Assembly (NCBI RefSeq): GCF_001613085.1
Contig: NZ_BDBR01000045.1
Span: 18,368-82,367, forward strand
Direction: 5' to 3'
Length of the DNA: 64,000 nt
Origin: Nocardia salmonicida NBRC 13393
Lineage (GTDB): Bacteria; Actinomycetota; Actinomycetes; Mycobacteriales; Mycobacteriaceae
Position numbers and translations under genes: made by a program. The notes under the pieces are model-generated. The model did not search any database. It saw nothing but the letters and a program-made list of their open reading frames with translations, and was not told where the DNA came from. This document shows, piece by piece, positions 51,653 to 61,037 of the stretch. The first letter of the stretch is position 1, and every line of letters starts with the position of its first letter.

Positions 51653-53029
51653 ATGACCACAGTCGGCCCGCGGCAGCGCGCAGCACGGCGCGGCGCGACG
51701 TGGGCCGCGGCCTTGAGCATCGTGGTGATGCTGCTGTGTGGGCTCACCCTCGCGCTGGCCTATGCCAACAAAGCCCGGTGCGCGGGCGGCGCGATCGATG
51801 AATCCGGTCGCAGTCTGGTATTCGAGGAGCGCAAGGATTCGGATGTCTGTTATTCCGACATCCAATTCCTGTGGCTCGGCCGCGATATCGACAATCACGT
51901 CTTCCCGTATGTCGACGGCGCGATCACCGACGACGGTGCGCTGACCGGTGGCGCGGTGGAATACCCGGTGCTCAGCGGCGTGCTGATGTGGGCAGGCGCC
52001 ATCGGGGTGGACAACGACGCCGACTTCCTGTGGCATTCGGCGCTGTTGCTCGCGCCGTTCGCCCTGCTCACGGCCTGGATGCTGGCCAGAATCGCCGGCC
52101 CGGCGGCGCTGCTGTGGGCGATCGGCCCGCCGCTGGTGTTCTACGCCTTCCACAACTGGGAACTGCCGGTGGTGTGCACGGCGGTGGCGGCGGTCTACGT
52201 GATGACGATGCTGACCGGTCTGTCCGTGCGCACCCGCGGAATCATCGCCGCGGTGCTGCTCGCGCTGGGTTTCTGTCTCAAGCTCTATCCGGGAATCTTC
52301 GTGCTCCCGCTCGCGGTGTTCGTGCTCACCGAGGGCGCCCCGCGCGATCGACGCCGGATCGGCGAGCTCGATGTGGCAGGCGCCGCGCAGACCCTGCTGG
52401 CCGCGATGGGCACGGTCGTGGCGGTGAACCTGCCGTTCGTGCTGGCCGGGGTGGAGGGCTGGCGCGCCTCGATCACCTTCCAGCAGTTGCGTCAGGCCGA
52501 CATCACCACCAACTCGATCTGGTACTGGGGTCACCAGCTCCTGTTCGGCCGCGCGGCGGAGACGACACAGACCTGGCACCACGCCGTGGCGATCGCCTCG
52601 CCCGCCCTGATCTTCGGCGGGTTCGCGCTGGCCATGTGGCTTGGCTGGCGGCGCTGGACCCCCAGTTCGGCGTACCCGTGGGTGGGCGTGAGCGCGGCGA
52701 TGCTGGCCGCCTTCATGCTTTTCCACAAGGTGCATTCACCCCAGTACACCCTGTGGATAATTCCGTTCCTGGTGTTGCTCGAGGTGCCGTGGTCGCTGGT
52801 CGCGGCCTATCTGGTGGCCGACGCGGCGGTGGGCGTCGGGGTGTTCCGGTACTTCGCCGCGCTGGGTGAGGGCGAGAGCGTCGAACTGATGGAAGGGATC
52901 GTCCAGTTCGGCGTGTGGTTGCGCACCGCCCTGTTGATCACCCTGTTCTTCCTCTTTCTGCGGGCGAGGATCCGTGGCAGGCGCCTCGAACCGAGCACGG
53001 CACCGGGCCGCCAACTGCAACCCGCGTGA
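51653..53029 (+). CDS. DUF2029/GT87-like membrane glycosyltransferase, 458 aa
   Basis: About eleven hydrophobic spans (AAALSIVVMLLCGLTLALAYA, AAVLLALGFCLKLYPGIFVLPLAVF, WIIPFLVLLEVPWSLVAAYLVAD). An early extracytosolic loop with acidic pairs SDVCYSDIQFLWLGRDID resembles the active-site loop of GT-C enzymes using polyprenyl-phosphate sugars. The mycobacterial homologue near rpsF is Rv0051. Start ATG 51653, nine bases inside a longer frame. It is divergent from rpsF. A role in arabinogalactan or lipoglycan mannosylation is possible; the acceptor is unknown. Confidence 0.82.
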   Translation: MTTVGPRQRAARRGATWAAALSIVVMLLCGLTLALAYANKARCAGGAIDESGRSLVFEERKDSDVCYSDIQFLWLGRDIDNHVFPYVDGAITDDGALTGGAVEYPVLSGVLMWAGAIGVDNDADFLWHSALLLAPFALLTAWMLARIAGPAALLWAIGPPLVFYAFHNWELPVVCTAVAAVYVMTMLTGLSVRTRGIIAAVLLALGFCLKLYPGIFVLPLAVFVLTEGAPRDRRRIGELDVAGAAQTLLAAMGTVVAVNLPFVLAGVEGWRASITFQQLRQADITTNSIWYWGHQLLFGRAAETTQTWHHAVAIASPALIFGGFALAMWLGWRRWTPSSAYPWVGVSAAMLAAFMLFHKVHSPQYTLWIIPFLVLLEVPWSLVAAYLVADAAVGVGVFRYFAALGEGESVELMEGIVQFGVWLRTALLITLFFLFLRARIRGRRLEPSTAPGRQLQPA

Positions 53030-53036
53030 ACGACAA

Positions 53037-53068
53037 CGGCGGCGAATCCCGGAAGGGACTCGCCGCCG
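53037..53068. terminator. Terminator between GT87-like and DUF475 genes
   Basis: CGGCGGCGA...TCCC and complement, loop GGAA, one bulged mismatch. Convergent genes on both sides. Confidence 0.8.
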
Positions 53069-53089
53069 CTGTGACTCTTCGGCCGTGGA

Positions 53090-54199
53090 TCAGCTGACCG
53101 GAGTGGATTCCTTGGCGTCCGCCACAGCGTCGGGCTCGGACTTGCGGTTGCGCAAGACGCTGGAGACGAGCGCCGCGCCGATGAACGCCACGCCGACCAG
53201 ACCCGTGATGAGCTCGTTGATGTGCACGCCGATCGAGACGAGCAGGATCGCCGCCAGCGCGCCGATCGCCCAGTGGGCGCCGTGCTCGAGGTACACGTAG
53301 TCCGACAGCGTGCCCTGGCGAACCAGGTACACCGTGATCGACCGGACGAACATCGCACCGATCAGGCCGAGGCCGAGCGCGATGATGATCGGGTCGGAAG
53401 TGATGGCGAACGCGCCGATGACGCCGTCGAAGGAGAACGACGCGTCGAGCACTTCCAGGTAGAGGAACAGGAAGAACGCGGCCTTACCAGTCGCCTTGAC
53501 CAGCGTGGACGGGCCACCCTGTGGTCCCTCTTCGAATTCCTCGGTGTGGAACATCGAGCCGAGTCCGTCGACCAGGATGTAGACGATCATGCCGAGCAGA
53601 CCGGAGACCAGCACGGTGGAGCGATCGTCGGCGTCGGCGAGGAACTCCGCGACCAGCACCAGACCGGTACCGGCTACGACCACCGACAGCATGTCGAGCT
53701 TGCCCGCCTTGGCCAGCGGCTTCTCGAGCCAGCTGAGCCAGGTGATGTCACGCTCATCGAAGATGAAGTTCAGGAACAGCAGCGCCAGGAACATGCCGCC
53801 GAACGCCGCGATCTGCGGGTGCGCGTCGGTGAGCAGCGTCTCGTAGCTCGGGCTGCCGTCGGGGAAGTAGGCGGCGTCGTCCGCCGGCGGGTTCAGCGCC
53901 AGGTCGAAGGCCTCGACCGGGTTCAGTCCCGCGGTGACCCACACGATGGCCAACGGGAAGATCAGACGCATACCGAACACGGCGATCAGCACGCCGACAG
54001 TCAGGAAGATCCGCTGCCAGAACTCGCTCATCCGTTCCAGGACGGTGGCGTTGATGACGGCGTTGTCGAACGACAGCGACACCTCGAGAATGCCGAGGAT
54101 GGCGCACAGTGCGAGAGCGGTCAAGCCACCGTAGAGGTAGGCCACGACCAGCGAGAACACCGTGATGACGATGGACAGGCCGAAGATGCGCGTTATCAC
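53090..54199 (-). CDS. DUF475 / TerC-like integral membrane protein, 369 aa
   Basis: About eight to nine membrane spans with the TerC-type acidic pair in EVSLSFDNAVINATVL (about 38-53) and LEVLDASFSFDGVIGAFAI; these Asp/Glu-lined helices are thought to move divalent metal such as Mn2+. This is the DUF475 branch of the TerC superfamily. GTG 54199. It is downstream of terD on the same strand with a perfect hairpin between. Its place with TerD and the CitE-PRTase-HAD genes marks the start of the Ter stress cluster. Confidence 0.9.
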   Translation of the reverse strand: MITRIFGLSIVITVFSLVVAYLYGGLTALALCAILGILEVSLSFDNAVINATVLERMSEFWQRIFLTVGVLIAVFGMRLIFPLAIVWVTAGLNPVEAFDLALNPPADDAAYFPDGSPSYETLLTDAHPQIAAFGGMFLALLFLNFIFDERDITWLSWLEKPLAKAGKLDMLSVVVAGTGLVLVAEFLADADDRSTVLVSGLLGMIVYILVDGLGSMFHTEEFEEGPQGGPSTLVKATGKAAFFLFLYLEVLDASFSFDGVIGAFAITSDPIIIALGLGLIGAMFVRSITVYLVRQGTLSDYVYLEHGAHWAIGALAAILLVSIGVHINELITGLVGVAFIGAALVSSVLRNRKSEPDAVADAKESTPVS

Positions 54200-54223
54200 G
54201 CGGAGGGACCTTTCTGTTTCGCA

Positions 54224-54259
54224 CGAACAGGGGACCCGATGTGCCGAGCCCCCTGTTCG
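54224..54259 (-). terminator. Hairpin between terD and DUF475 gene
   Basis: A perfect 10-bp stem CGAACAGGGG/CCCCTGTTCG with a 16-base loop. On the minus strand it falls just after the terD stop and before the DUF475 start, so it may partly terminate or process the shared transcript. Confidence 0.6.
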
Positions 54260-54268
54260 CGATGGTGA

Positions 54269-54844
54269 CTAGACGTTGACGCCGTAGTCGCGAGCGATGC
54301 CGGACAGGCCGGAGGCGTAGCCCTGACCGACGGCGCGGAACTTCCATTCGGCACCGTTGCGGTACAGCTCGCCGAAGACCATAGCGGTCTCGGTCGAGGC
54401 GTCCTCGGACAGGTCGTAGCGGGCGAGCTCGGTGCCGTTGGCCTTGTTGACCACGCGGATGTAGGCGTTGCGTACCTGACCGAACGACTGCGAGCGAGTC
54501 TCGGCATCGTAGATCGATACCGGGAAGAAGATGCTCTCGATGGTCGGCGGGGTGTTGGCGAGGTCGACGTCGATGACCTCGTCGTCGCCTTCGCCCTCAC
54601 CCGTGGTGTTGTCGCCCTTGTGCTCGATGGCGCCCTCGGGGGACTTCAGGTTGTTGAAGAAGACGAAGTGCTTGTCGGAGACGACCTTCTTGTCGGCGCC
54701 GGTCGCGATGGCGCTCGCGTCGAGGTCGAAGTCGGTGCCGGTGGTAGTGCGCACGTCCCAGCCGAGGCCGACCGAGACCGCGGTCAAGCCCGGAGCCTCT
54801 TTGCTCAGCGAAACGTTGCCGCCCTTGGACAGACTGACACCCAT
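54269..54844 (-). CDS. TerD-family protein, 191 aa
   Basis: MGVSLSKGGNVSLSK, GLTAVSVGLGWDVR, DFDLDASAIAT, FVFFNNLKSPEGAIEHKGDNTTGEGEGDDE and GQGYASGLSGIARDYGVNV are full TerD/CABP signatures. The acidic DNTTGEGEGDDE loop binds Ca2+. Typical length. Divergent from the helical-protein gene with about 195 bp between. Ter proteins respond to oxidative or phage/tellurite stress, but their molecular action is not settled. Confidence 0.95.
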   Translation of the reverse strand: MGVSLSKGGNVSLSKEAPGLTAVSVGLGWDVRTTTGTDFDLDASAIATGADKKVVSDKHFVFFNNLKSPEGAIEHKGDNTTGEGEGDDEVIDVDLANTPPTIESIFFPVSIYDAETRSQSFGQVRNAYIRVVNKANGTELARYDLSEDASTETAMVFGELYRNGAEWKFRAVGQGYASGLSGIARDYGVNV

Positions 54845-55038
54845 GCGGGAATCCCTTCGATTAGTCCGGTGTGTCGTTTCCCAGCATGTCCGAATCGCCG
54901 GGTACCGCTACGACAGTAATAGGTTTCGCAGATCTTGCGTAGGAACCGTCTGCAGCCCAGGTTAACGGGGGGAATCTCCTACCATCGACGGCAGTGAGCG
55001 GGCGGGCCGCATGCGTGGTTCGGAAAGGGGATGTGCCG

Positions 55039-56250
55039 GTGACACCTCGCAGACGCGGATGGTTCAGATCGGGGGCGGATCATGAGTGGATCAGCGGGGC
55101 GCGGGCCGCGACGTCGGCCGCCTTTCTGGATATGGACAGCAGGCAGTCGGCAGCGGAGGCGGGCGTGGTGGCCAGTGGGCAGGTCTTTCCCGAACGCCGG
55201 ATCGCCGCCGTCTGGGAGCCGGTGCGCGCGCGGTGCTACGCCGCGGCGGGCGCGTACCTGAGCTTCACCGACGAGCTCGACGCCGCCGAGGCCGCGGGCA
55301 CCGCGGTGCCCGATGGTCCGGGGCGGGCCGATGCGTTGGTCAGGCAGCTGAACGACGCCGCCCGAGGGGTCGACGAGTTCTACAACGCGAACCGCGCCGG
55401 TCTGACCGAGGCCGCGACCGTGCGGGCGTCGGTGCCACAGCTGCTGACGCATGTGCGTGCCGAGGCCGAGCGGGTGCTGGCCGCCGCGGCGTCGTCCGGA
55501 TTCACGAATTACCCCTCGATCTCCGCGGGTGTAAGGAGACTGAATGAGGCTCTGATCACAGCCTCTTCGGTCGATCCCGGCACGGCGGTCGCGGGCGCGC
55601 GCGAGGCAGCGGCACAGGTGGAACAGGCGACCACGGAATTGTCGAATGCGTTGGCGCAGGCACCTTCTCGCGCTTCGGCCGCCGCGAACGCGATCGCGTC
55701 GGTGACCACGAGGCTGGCCGCGGTCCGCAATCGCGCCGGCGCGCTCGGGCCCGCCTACTCCGCGCTGTTGCGGGAGTTCAGTGCTGCGAGTTCGGCGGAC
55801 TTGACCAACAATGAGCGGGAAAGCCGTCGTGGCATGGATGCCGCCGACGAGGCGCTGGTCGGCGCGCGCGTCGCGGCAGCCGATCGTGATCCGGAGACCG
55901 CCCTTGATGTGACCGCCACCGCACGCGAGTACCTCGCCGAGGCCGAGCAGTTGGTCGACGCCGTCACCCGGCGCCTCGAATTGCTCCGTGAGGTACGTGC
56001 CGATCCCGAAGCTCAGGCCCGCACCGTACGATTTCGGCTGCGGGACGCGCAGATGCTCGCGGTCGACCGAGGACTGGTCGCCGAGTGGGGCTCGGTTCTC
56101 GATGCACAAGCAGAACGCCTCGACCGCATCACCGCTGGACTTACTGGTCGTCATCCGGACTATTGGGCGTATGTTACCGAACTGGGTACCGTCGCTGAGT
56201 TCATCACGGGCGTAGTCGAGCGGATCAGAAAACACGCAGCCGAAAAGTAG
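55039..56250 (+). CDS. Uncharacterised all-helical protein of the Ter cluster, 403 aa
   Basis: No known domain recognised. The sequence is helix-rich with Ala/Glu/Arg heptad stretches (VRAEAERVLAAAASSG, GAREAAAQVEQATTELSNALAQ, EYLAEAEQLVDAVTRRLELLREV) suggesting long coiled-coil or spectrin-like bundles; no signal peptide or membrane helix. GTG 55039 is eight bases after AAAGGGG; longer starts at 54994 or 55033 are possible. Its stop is 34 bp before the CitE-like gene, same strand, so it heads the biosynthetic operon and may be a structural partner of the Ter proteins. Confidence 0.8.
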   Translation: MTPRRRGWFRSGADHEWISGARAATSAAFLDMDSRQSAAEAGVVASGQVFPERRIAAVWEPVRARCYAAAGAYLSFTDELDAAEAAGTAVPDGPGRADALVRQLNDAARGVDEFYNANRAGLTEAATVRASVPQLLTHVRAEAERVLAAAASSGFTNYPSISAGVRRLNEALITASSVDPGTAVAGAREAAAQVEQATTELSNALAQAPSRASAAANAIASVTTRLAAVRNRAGALGPAYSALLREFSAASSADLTNNERESRRGMDAADEALVGARVAAADRDPETALDVTATAREYLAEAEQLVDAVTRRLELLREVRADPEAQARTVRFRLRDAQMLAVDRGLVAEWGSVLDAQAERLDRITAGLTGRHPDYWAYVTELGTVAEFITGVVERIRKHAAEK

Positions 56251-56284
56251 AAATGACAATGGGTCGACAGATGAGGTGGGGGGA

Positions 56285-57496
56285 ATGACCGCGGGCTACG
56301 CCATCGCACCGGAAGTTTGCTTGCGTAAGCAGATACCGCTGCGCCATTTCCAGCAGTTGCAGGGTCCCCGCAGACGGGAGTTGTTCCTGGTCGAACCGGA
56401 GCCGATTCAGGGCCCCGACGACCGGGAGCTGCTGGCGACCGCGCTCGGCGCGACCCTCTACGTGCCCGCGACCCGCCCCGATCTCGCCGCGACGATCCGC
56501 CGGCGTGCCGCGCGCGGGGTGTGCTCGATGGTGATCGACCTCGAGGACGCCGTCGCCGATCACGAGGTGGAGGCCGCCAAGCAGCACGCGGTGGACACCC
56601 TCGACCTGCTCGCCAGGGGCGAAGACGCCAATCCGATGCTGTTCATCCGGGTACGTGACGCGGCCTCGGTCGGCGAGCTGGTCGCCGCGCTCGGGCCGGG
56701 CGCCGACGTGCTCACCGGATTCGTCTTCCCCAAGTTCGACGCCGTCAGCGGGCCCGCCTACCTGGCCGCGCTCGACGATGCCAACCGCGGCCTCGGCCGT
56801 CCGGTCTACGCGATGCCGGTGCTCGAATCGGCGAACCTGGTGCACCGCCAGACCCGCGACGAGCAGCTCGCCCGCATCGCCGAACTGCTCGCCGGACACC
56901 GTGAGCAGCTGCTGGCCGTGCGAATCGGCGCCACCGACATGTGCTCGACCTTCGGCATCCGTCGCGACCGCGACCTCACGATCTACGACGTGCGAGTGGT
57001 CGCCGACGTGATCGCCGACATCGTCAACTACCTCGGGCGCGTCGACGGCACCGGTTTCATCATCACCGGACCGGTGTGGGAGTACTTCGCCGACCACGAG
57101 CGGATGTTCCGGCCGCAGCTGCGCAGCGCGCCCTTCGAGGAATCCGACGCGGTGAAGTTCCGCCAGTACCTGGTGAGCCGCGACCTCGACGGCCTGCTGC
57201 GCGAGATCACTCTCGACCGCGCCAACGGTATCCAGGGCAAAACGGTGATCCATCCCTCGCACGTGGCCGTGGTGCACGCGCTGTCGGTGGTGACCCACGA
57301 GGAGTACGCCGACGCGCTGGACATCATGGCCGCCGATGTCGGTGGCGTCGCGGCCTCGGAATACCGCAACAAGATGAACGAGATGCGCCCCCACCGCAGT
57401 TGGGCCCGCCAGACGCTGGTTCGGGCCCGTGCGTTCGGGGTGGCGAACAAGGGAGTGTCTTTCGTGGACTTGCTGACAGCGATGATCGCCGAATGA
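56285..57496 (+). CDS. HpcH/HpaI aldolase / CitE-like lyase of Ter cluster, 403 aa
   Basis: TIM-barrel C-C lyase family: VIDLEDAVADHEVEAAK gives the metal-binding acidic residues, FIRVRD an active-site Arg, and VFPKFDAV, YAMPVLESANLV, VRIGATDMCSTFGI follow the CitE pattern. Relatives cleave or form 2-keto/hydroxyacyl compounds. Members of this long branch are found with Ter PRTase and HAD genes. A GAGGTGGGGGG site precedes ATG 56285. The stop is coupled by ATGA to the fusion gene. Confidence 0.9.
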   Translation: MTAGYAIAPEVCLRKQIPLRHFQQLQGPRRRELFLVEPEPIQGPDDRELLATALGATLYVPATRPDLAATIRRRAARGVCSMVIDLEDAVADHEVEAAKQHAVDTLDLLARGEDANPMLFIRVRDAASVGELVAALGPGADVLTGFVFPKFDAVSGPAYLAALDDANRGLGRPVYAMPVLESANLVHRQTRDEQLARIAELLAGHREQLLAVRIGATDMCSTFGIRRDRDLTIYDVRVVADVIADIVNYLGRVDGTGFIITGPVWEYFADHERMFRPQLRSAPFEESDAVKFRQYLVSRDLDGLLREITLDRANGIQGKTVIHPSHVAVVHALSVVTHEEYADALDIMAADVGGVAASEYRNKMNEMRPHRSWARQTLVRARAFGVANKGVSFVDLLTAMIAE

Positions 57497-60156
57497 GTGC
57501 GTTCGAAACACCATGGGCAACAGTGAATCTCGGCATCGAGCTGCATCACGGTGAGTCCTTCGCCGCGCGCTCGGGCGGCGCTGCCTTGCCGGGTGAGGTG
57601 CTCGAGCCGAGGTCGGCCGAGGGGTTCGTGGCGTTGTCCGCCGAGAGCGTGCTGACGGGCGAGCTCCAGATCGGCGCGCTGGTGCAGCCGGGTCTGCGCC
57701 GCAATCCGCGTCGGGCCCATCTGCTGGTTTCCACGGTGCTGGGCAAGCACCTGCCGACCGATCCGCGCATTGTGATCGGTGCGGGTAATCGCCTGGCTGA
57801 TCTGGTGCGCGAGGTGCTCGGTGATCGTGAAGCTGTGGTGCTCGGATTCGCCGAGACCGCCACCGGTCTGGGTCACTGCGTGGCTGCGCGGATCGACGCG
57901 GGCTGCTACCTGCACTCCACCCGCAGGCACGAGTCACGGGCCACCACACTGACCGGCTTCGAAGAGGGCCATTCGCACGCCACCTCGCACCTGCTCCAGC
58001 CCGCGCCCGCGGCCGTCTTCGCCAACGATCTCCCCCTGGTGCTCGTCGACGACGAGATCTCCACCGGCGACACGGCCATCGACGCGGTGCGCGCGCTCCA
58101 CGCTTTCGCTCCCCGCTCGCACTACGTGCTCGCCTCGCTGGTCGATATGCGCACACCCGCTGATCGAACCAAATTCGAAGCCGCCGCAGCCGAACTCGGG
58201 GCGCGCATCGACACGGTCTGCCTGGCCTCCGGTCGCACCGAGCTACCGGCCGGGCTGATCGACACGGTGACAGCGCTGCCCGATCCGCAGCTGAATCCGC
58301 TCGCAACCGAGCCGGGTTCGTACGGACGCATCGAATTGACCTGGCCCGCCGACGTTCCCGAGGGCGGTCGGCACGGCGTCCTTCGCGCGGACAACGCCGC
58401 CTTCGACGTCGCGGTGAAATCCATTGCCGACGAGGTGAACACCCGCCTCGACGCCGAGTTCGCCGGCCGCCCGGTCATCGTCATCGGCCACGAAGAACTC
58501 ATGTACCTCCCCTTGCGCCTGGCCGCCGACCTGGCCGACGCCGGCACCCTCGCCCGCTTCCAAACCACCACCCGCTCACCGGCATACGTCCTCGACGAAC
58601 CCGGCTATCCCCTGCGTCGCGGCTTCCGGTTCACCGCCCCGGAACCCGACCCCACCGCCCAGCGCTATCTCTACAACGCCCAGTGGCCCGACGCGGACCC
58701 GGTCCTGCTGGTCGTCATCGATCCCCCCGCCGACACCCCGGAGCTGGTCGCCCCTGGCGGTCTGGTCGACGTCCTCACCGCCTCGGGCGCCGATGTCCTG
58801 ATCGCTGTTCTGCCAGGCGCGGATCCTCGTGCGCTGCACGCGGGCCGGACCGTTGAGCGGGGCGCCGGCACCGCGTCACTGTCCGTGTCGTACAACGATT
58901 CCGCCACCAGCGCGAACGCGCCGAGTCGCAAGGAATCGACCGCGGAGACCGATTCCGCGGACCGTGCGGGCCGCGCGAAACACGGTGGCGGCGCGAGCTC
59001 TGTCGCGGGCCCGAATGAGCCGGGTGCTGGGCAGTTCCCCGTTGCCCTGCACGGCCCGGAGTTCGGTTCCTATGCGCCCGAAGATGTTTCGTGGCTGCTG
59101 AAGGATCTCTCGGACGCGGATCTGGAAGCCGACGTGACCGAACGCGAGCAGCGCATCCAGGCCGGCGTTGCCCATTACGCCGAGTCCTTGCCGGTGGAGT
59201 TCCAGCCCGACGCCGAATATCGCGAGCTCTTCGACCGCGTGCTGGCCGATAGTGCCGAGCGGTTGGCGCTGGCGGTCGCGACCGTGGCCGAACTCGTGGT
59301 TGCCGAACGCGGTGAGAACATCGTTTTGGTCTCGTTGGCCAGGGCGGGCACTCCCGTCGGCGTGCTGATGCGACGGTGGCTCGTCAGCGGTATCGGCCGC
59401 GAGCCACTCACCGTCCCGCACTACGCGGTCTCGATCGTGCGTGACCGTGGCATCGACGCGGTGGCACTCGACTATCTGGCGCGCCACCACGATCCGTCCT
59501 CGATCGTCTTCGTCGACGGCTGGACCGGCAAGGGCGCCATCACCCACGAGCTCACCGCCGCGCTCGACGCGTATCACGCTGCCGGTGGCGCCCGGTTCGA
59601 CGACGAGCTCGTCGTCCTGGCCGATCCCGCGAATTGCGTGCGGACCTACGGCACCCGCGACGACTTCCTCATTGCCTCCGCCTGCCTGAATTCGACAGTG
59701 TCAGGGCTGGTTTCCCGCACGGTCCTCAACAGCACCCTGATCGGCCCCGGCGAGTTCCACGGTGCGAAGTTCTACCGCGATCTGATCGACGCCGATGTCT
59801 CGAATCAGCTGATCGACACCGTCACAGCGGCTTTCGACGCGATCAGCGACAAGGTCCCGGCCACCGTCGCCGCGATCCGGGATTCCGACCGCACTCCCGA
59901 CTGGTCCGGGTGGGCCTCGGTGGAGAAGGTCCGCGCCGAATACGGCATCAGCACAGTCAATTACGTGAAGCCCGGCGTCGGCGAGACCACTCGCGTGCTG
60001 TTGCGCCGGGTACCGTGGCGAGTGCTGGTCCGCGAGGCAGACGCACCGGAGCACGCCCACATCCGCCTGCTCGCCGCAGCGCGCAATGTCCCGGTGGAAG
60101 TGGTCCCCGACCTGGCCTATTCCTGTATGGGCCTGATCAAGGAGCTACCCCGGTGA
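57493..60156 (+). CDS. Fused Ter-associated phosphoribosyltransferase-TRSP plus StiP/PRTase-PELOTA-like protein, 887 aa
   Basis: N-terminal module: PRTase with the PRPP loop VDDEISTGDTA around residue 186, then a TRSP-type domain (TTTRSPAY at about 357-364). A low-complexity Ser/Ala/Gly/Lys linker covers about 458-515. C-terminal module: the StiP-like start GSYAPEDVSWLLKDLS, a second PRTase-like loop VFVDGWTGKGA near 674, and a PELOTA-like end VNYVKPGVGETTRVLLRRVPWRVLV with PDLAYSCMGLIKEL. In other Ter operons these are two genes. Joined here, they imply a stable two-site enzyme acting on a ribosyl-linked intermediate. Starts in an ATGA overlap and ends in GTGA with the HAD gene. Confidence 0.85.
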   Translation: MSAFETPWATVNLGIELHHGESFAARSGGAALPGEVLEPRSAEGFVALSAESVLTGELQIGALVQPGLRRNPRRAHLLVSTVLGKHLPTDPRIVIGAGNRLADLVREVLGDREAVVLGFAETATGLGHCVAARIDAGCYLHSTRRHESRATTLTGFEEGHSHATSHLLQPAPAAVFANDLPLVLVDDEISTGDTAIDAVRALHAFAPRSHYVLASLVDMRTPADRTKFEAAAAELGARIDTVCLASGRTELPAGLIDTVTALPDPQLNPLATEPGSYGRIELTWPADVPEGGRHGVLRADNAAFDVAVKSIADEVNTRLDAEFAGRPVIVIGHEELMYLPLRLAADLADAGTLARFQTTTRSPAYVLDEPGYPLRRGFRFTAPEPDPTAQRYLYNAQWPDADPVLLVVIDPPADTPELVAPGGLVDVLTASGADVLIAVLPGADPRALHAGRTVERGAGTASLSVSYNDSATSANAPSRKESTAETDSADRAGRAKHGGGASSVAGPNEPGAGQFPVALHGPEFGSYAPEDVSWLLKDLSDADLEADVTEREQRIQAGVAHYAESLPVEFQPDAEYRELFDRVLADSAERLALAVATVAELVVAERGENIVLVSLARAGTPVGVLMRRWLVSGIGREPLTVPHYAVSIVRDRGIDAVALDYLARHHDPSSIVFVDGWTGKGAITHELTAALDAYHAAGGARFDDELVVLADPANCVRTYGTRDDFLIASACLNSTVSGLVSRTVLNSTLIGPGEFHGAKFYRDLIDADVSNQLIDTVTAAFDAISDKVPATVAAIRDSDRTPDWSGWASVEKVRAEYGISTVNYVKPGVGETTRVLLRRVPWRVLVREADAPEHAHIRLLAAARNVPVEVVPDLAYSCMGLIKELPR

Positions 60157-60992
60157 CCGCCGAGTCCCTCTTCGCGACCGATCTGGATCGCACGATGATC
60201 TTCTCCCGCAACGGTTTCGGTGGCGCCGAAGCCGTGGCGAAGGAGTGTGTCGAGTACTACGAGGGTGAACCGCTCTCCTACATGACCAACGCCGCCGTCG
60301 CCGCCCTGCGCGAACTCGCGGGCATCGCCCCGGTGATCCCCACGACCACCCGCACGATCGAACAGTTCCAGCGCATCACGCTGCCCGGCGCACCGTGGCG
60401 CTACGCCATCACCAGCAACGGCGGCAACATCCTCGTCGACGGCATCCCCGACCCCGCGTGGCGCGTCGCCATCGACGACCAGGTAAACGCGTCCGGAGCC
60501 ACCCTCGCAGAAGTCGGCGCCGAATTACGCTCCCGTATAGACGATTCCTGGGTCACCAAGTACCGCGAGGCCGACGAACTGTTCTGCTACCTGGTGGTCC
60601 GCCCCGATCAGGTGCCCACCGGCTTTCTCGCCGAATGGGACACCTGGTGCCGCGCCAACGGTTGGTCGGCGTCCCAGCAGGGGCGCAAGATCTACACGAT
60701 GCCCGACGCTGTCTGCAAGAGTCTCGCCGTCGCCGAGGTTCGCAAGAGGCTGACTGAAGCGGGCGAATTAGCCAGCAGCGCAACCTTGTTCACCGCTGGT
60801 GACGGCGCACTCGACGCGGAGATGCTGAAAGCCGCCGACGCCGCGATCCGTCCACGTCACGGCGAGCTCGAAGAACTGAACTTCACCGCCGCCAACCTCA
60901 CGATCACCACCGCGGCGGGAATCCTGGCGGGCGAGGAAATCCTCGAGTGGTTCCACGCCGCGGCGCAGCGCACCACCGTGCCGGTCGGCTGA
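60153..60992 (+). CDS. HAD-superfamily phosphatase of Ter cluster, 279 aa
   Basis: FATDLDRTMIF gives the DxD nucleophile motif at the N-terminus, IPTTTRTIEQF motif II, a C2-type cap (WRVAIDDQVNASGATLAEVGAEL) and a late TAGDGALDAEML motif IV. The cap type resembles sucrose-phosphate phosphatase and Cof-like HADs acting on sugar phosphates. GTG start coupled to the PRTase fusion by GTGA. Expected to dephosphorylate the phosphoribosyl product of its neighbour; this is inferred from operon context. Confidence 0.9.
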   Translation: MTAESLFATDLDRTMIFSRNGFGGAEAVAKECVEYYEGEPLSYMTNAAVAALRELAGIAPVIPTTTRTIEQFQRITLPGAPWRYAITSNGGNILVDGIPDPAWRVAIDDQVNASGATLAEVGAELRSRIDDSWVTKYREADELFCYLVVRPDQVPTGFLAEWDTWCRANGWSASQQGRKIYTMPDAVCKSLAVAEVRKRLTEAGELASSATLFTAGDGALDAEMLKAADAAIRPRHGELEELNFTAANLTITTAAGILAGEEILEWFHAAAQRTTVPVG

Positions 60993-60998
60993 CCGGCA

Positions 60999-61031
60999 CG
61001 AACCCGGGCGCCGGAACGGCCCCCGGGTTCG
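60999..61031. terminator. Terminator between HAD and AIM24 genes
   Basis: A perfect CGAACCCGGG/CCCGGGTTCG stem between convergent genes; works for both strands. Confidence 0.8.
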
Positions 61032-61037
61032 AAGCGC

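Noticed and set aside
54979..56259. Minus-strand open frame of 426 codons
   Set aside because: Antisense to the helical protein gene, Arg/Gly/His-rich with no recognisable motif.
56225..58306. A long minus-strand open frame opposite the CitE and PRTase genes
   Set aside because: Low-complexity Arg/Ala composition and no domain; the plus-strand proteins have clear motifs.
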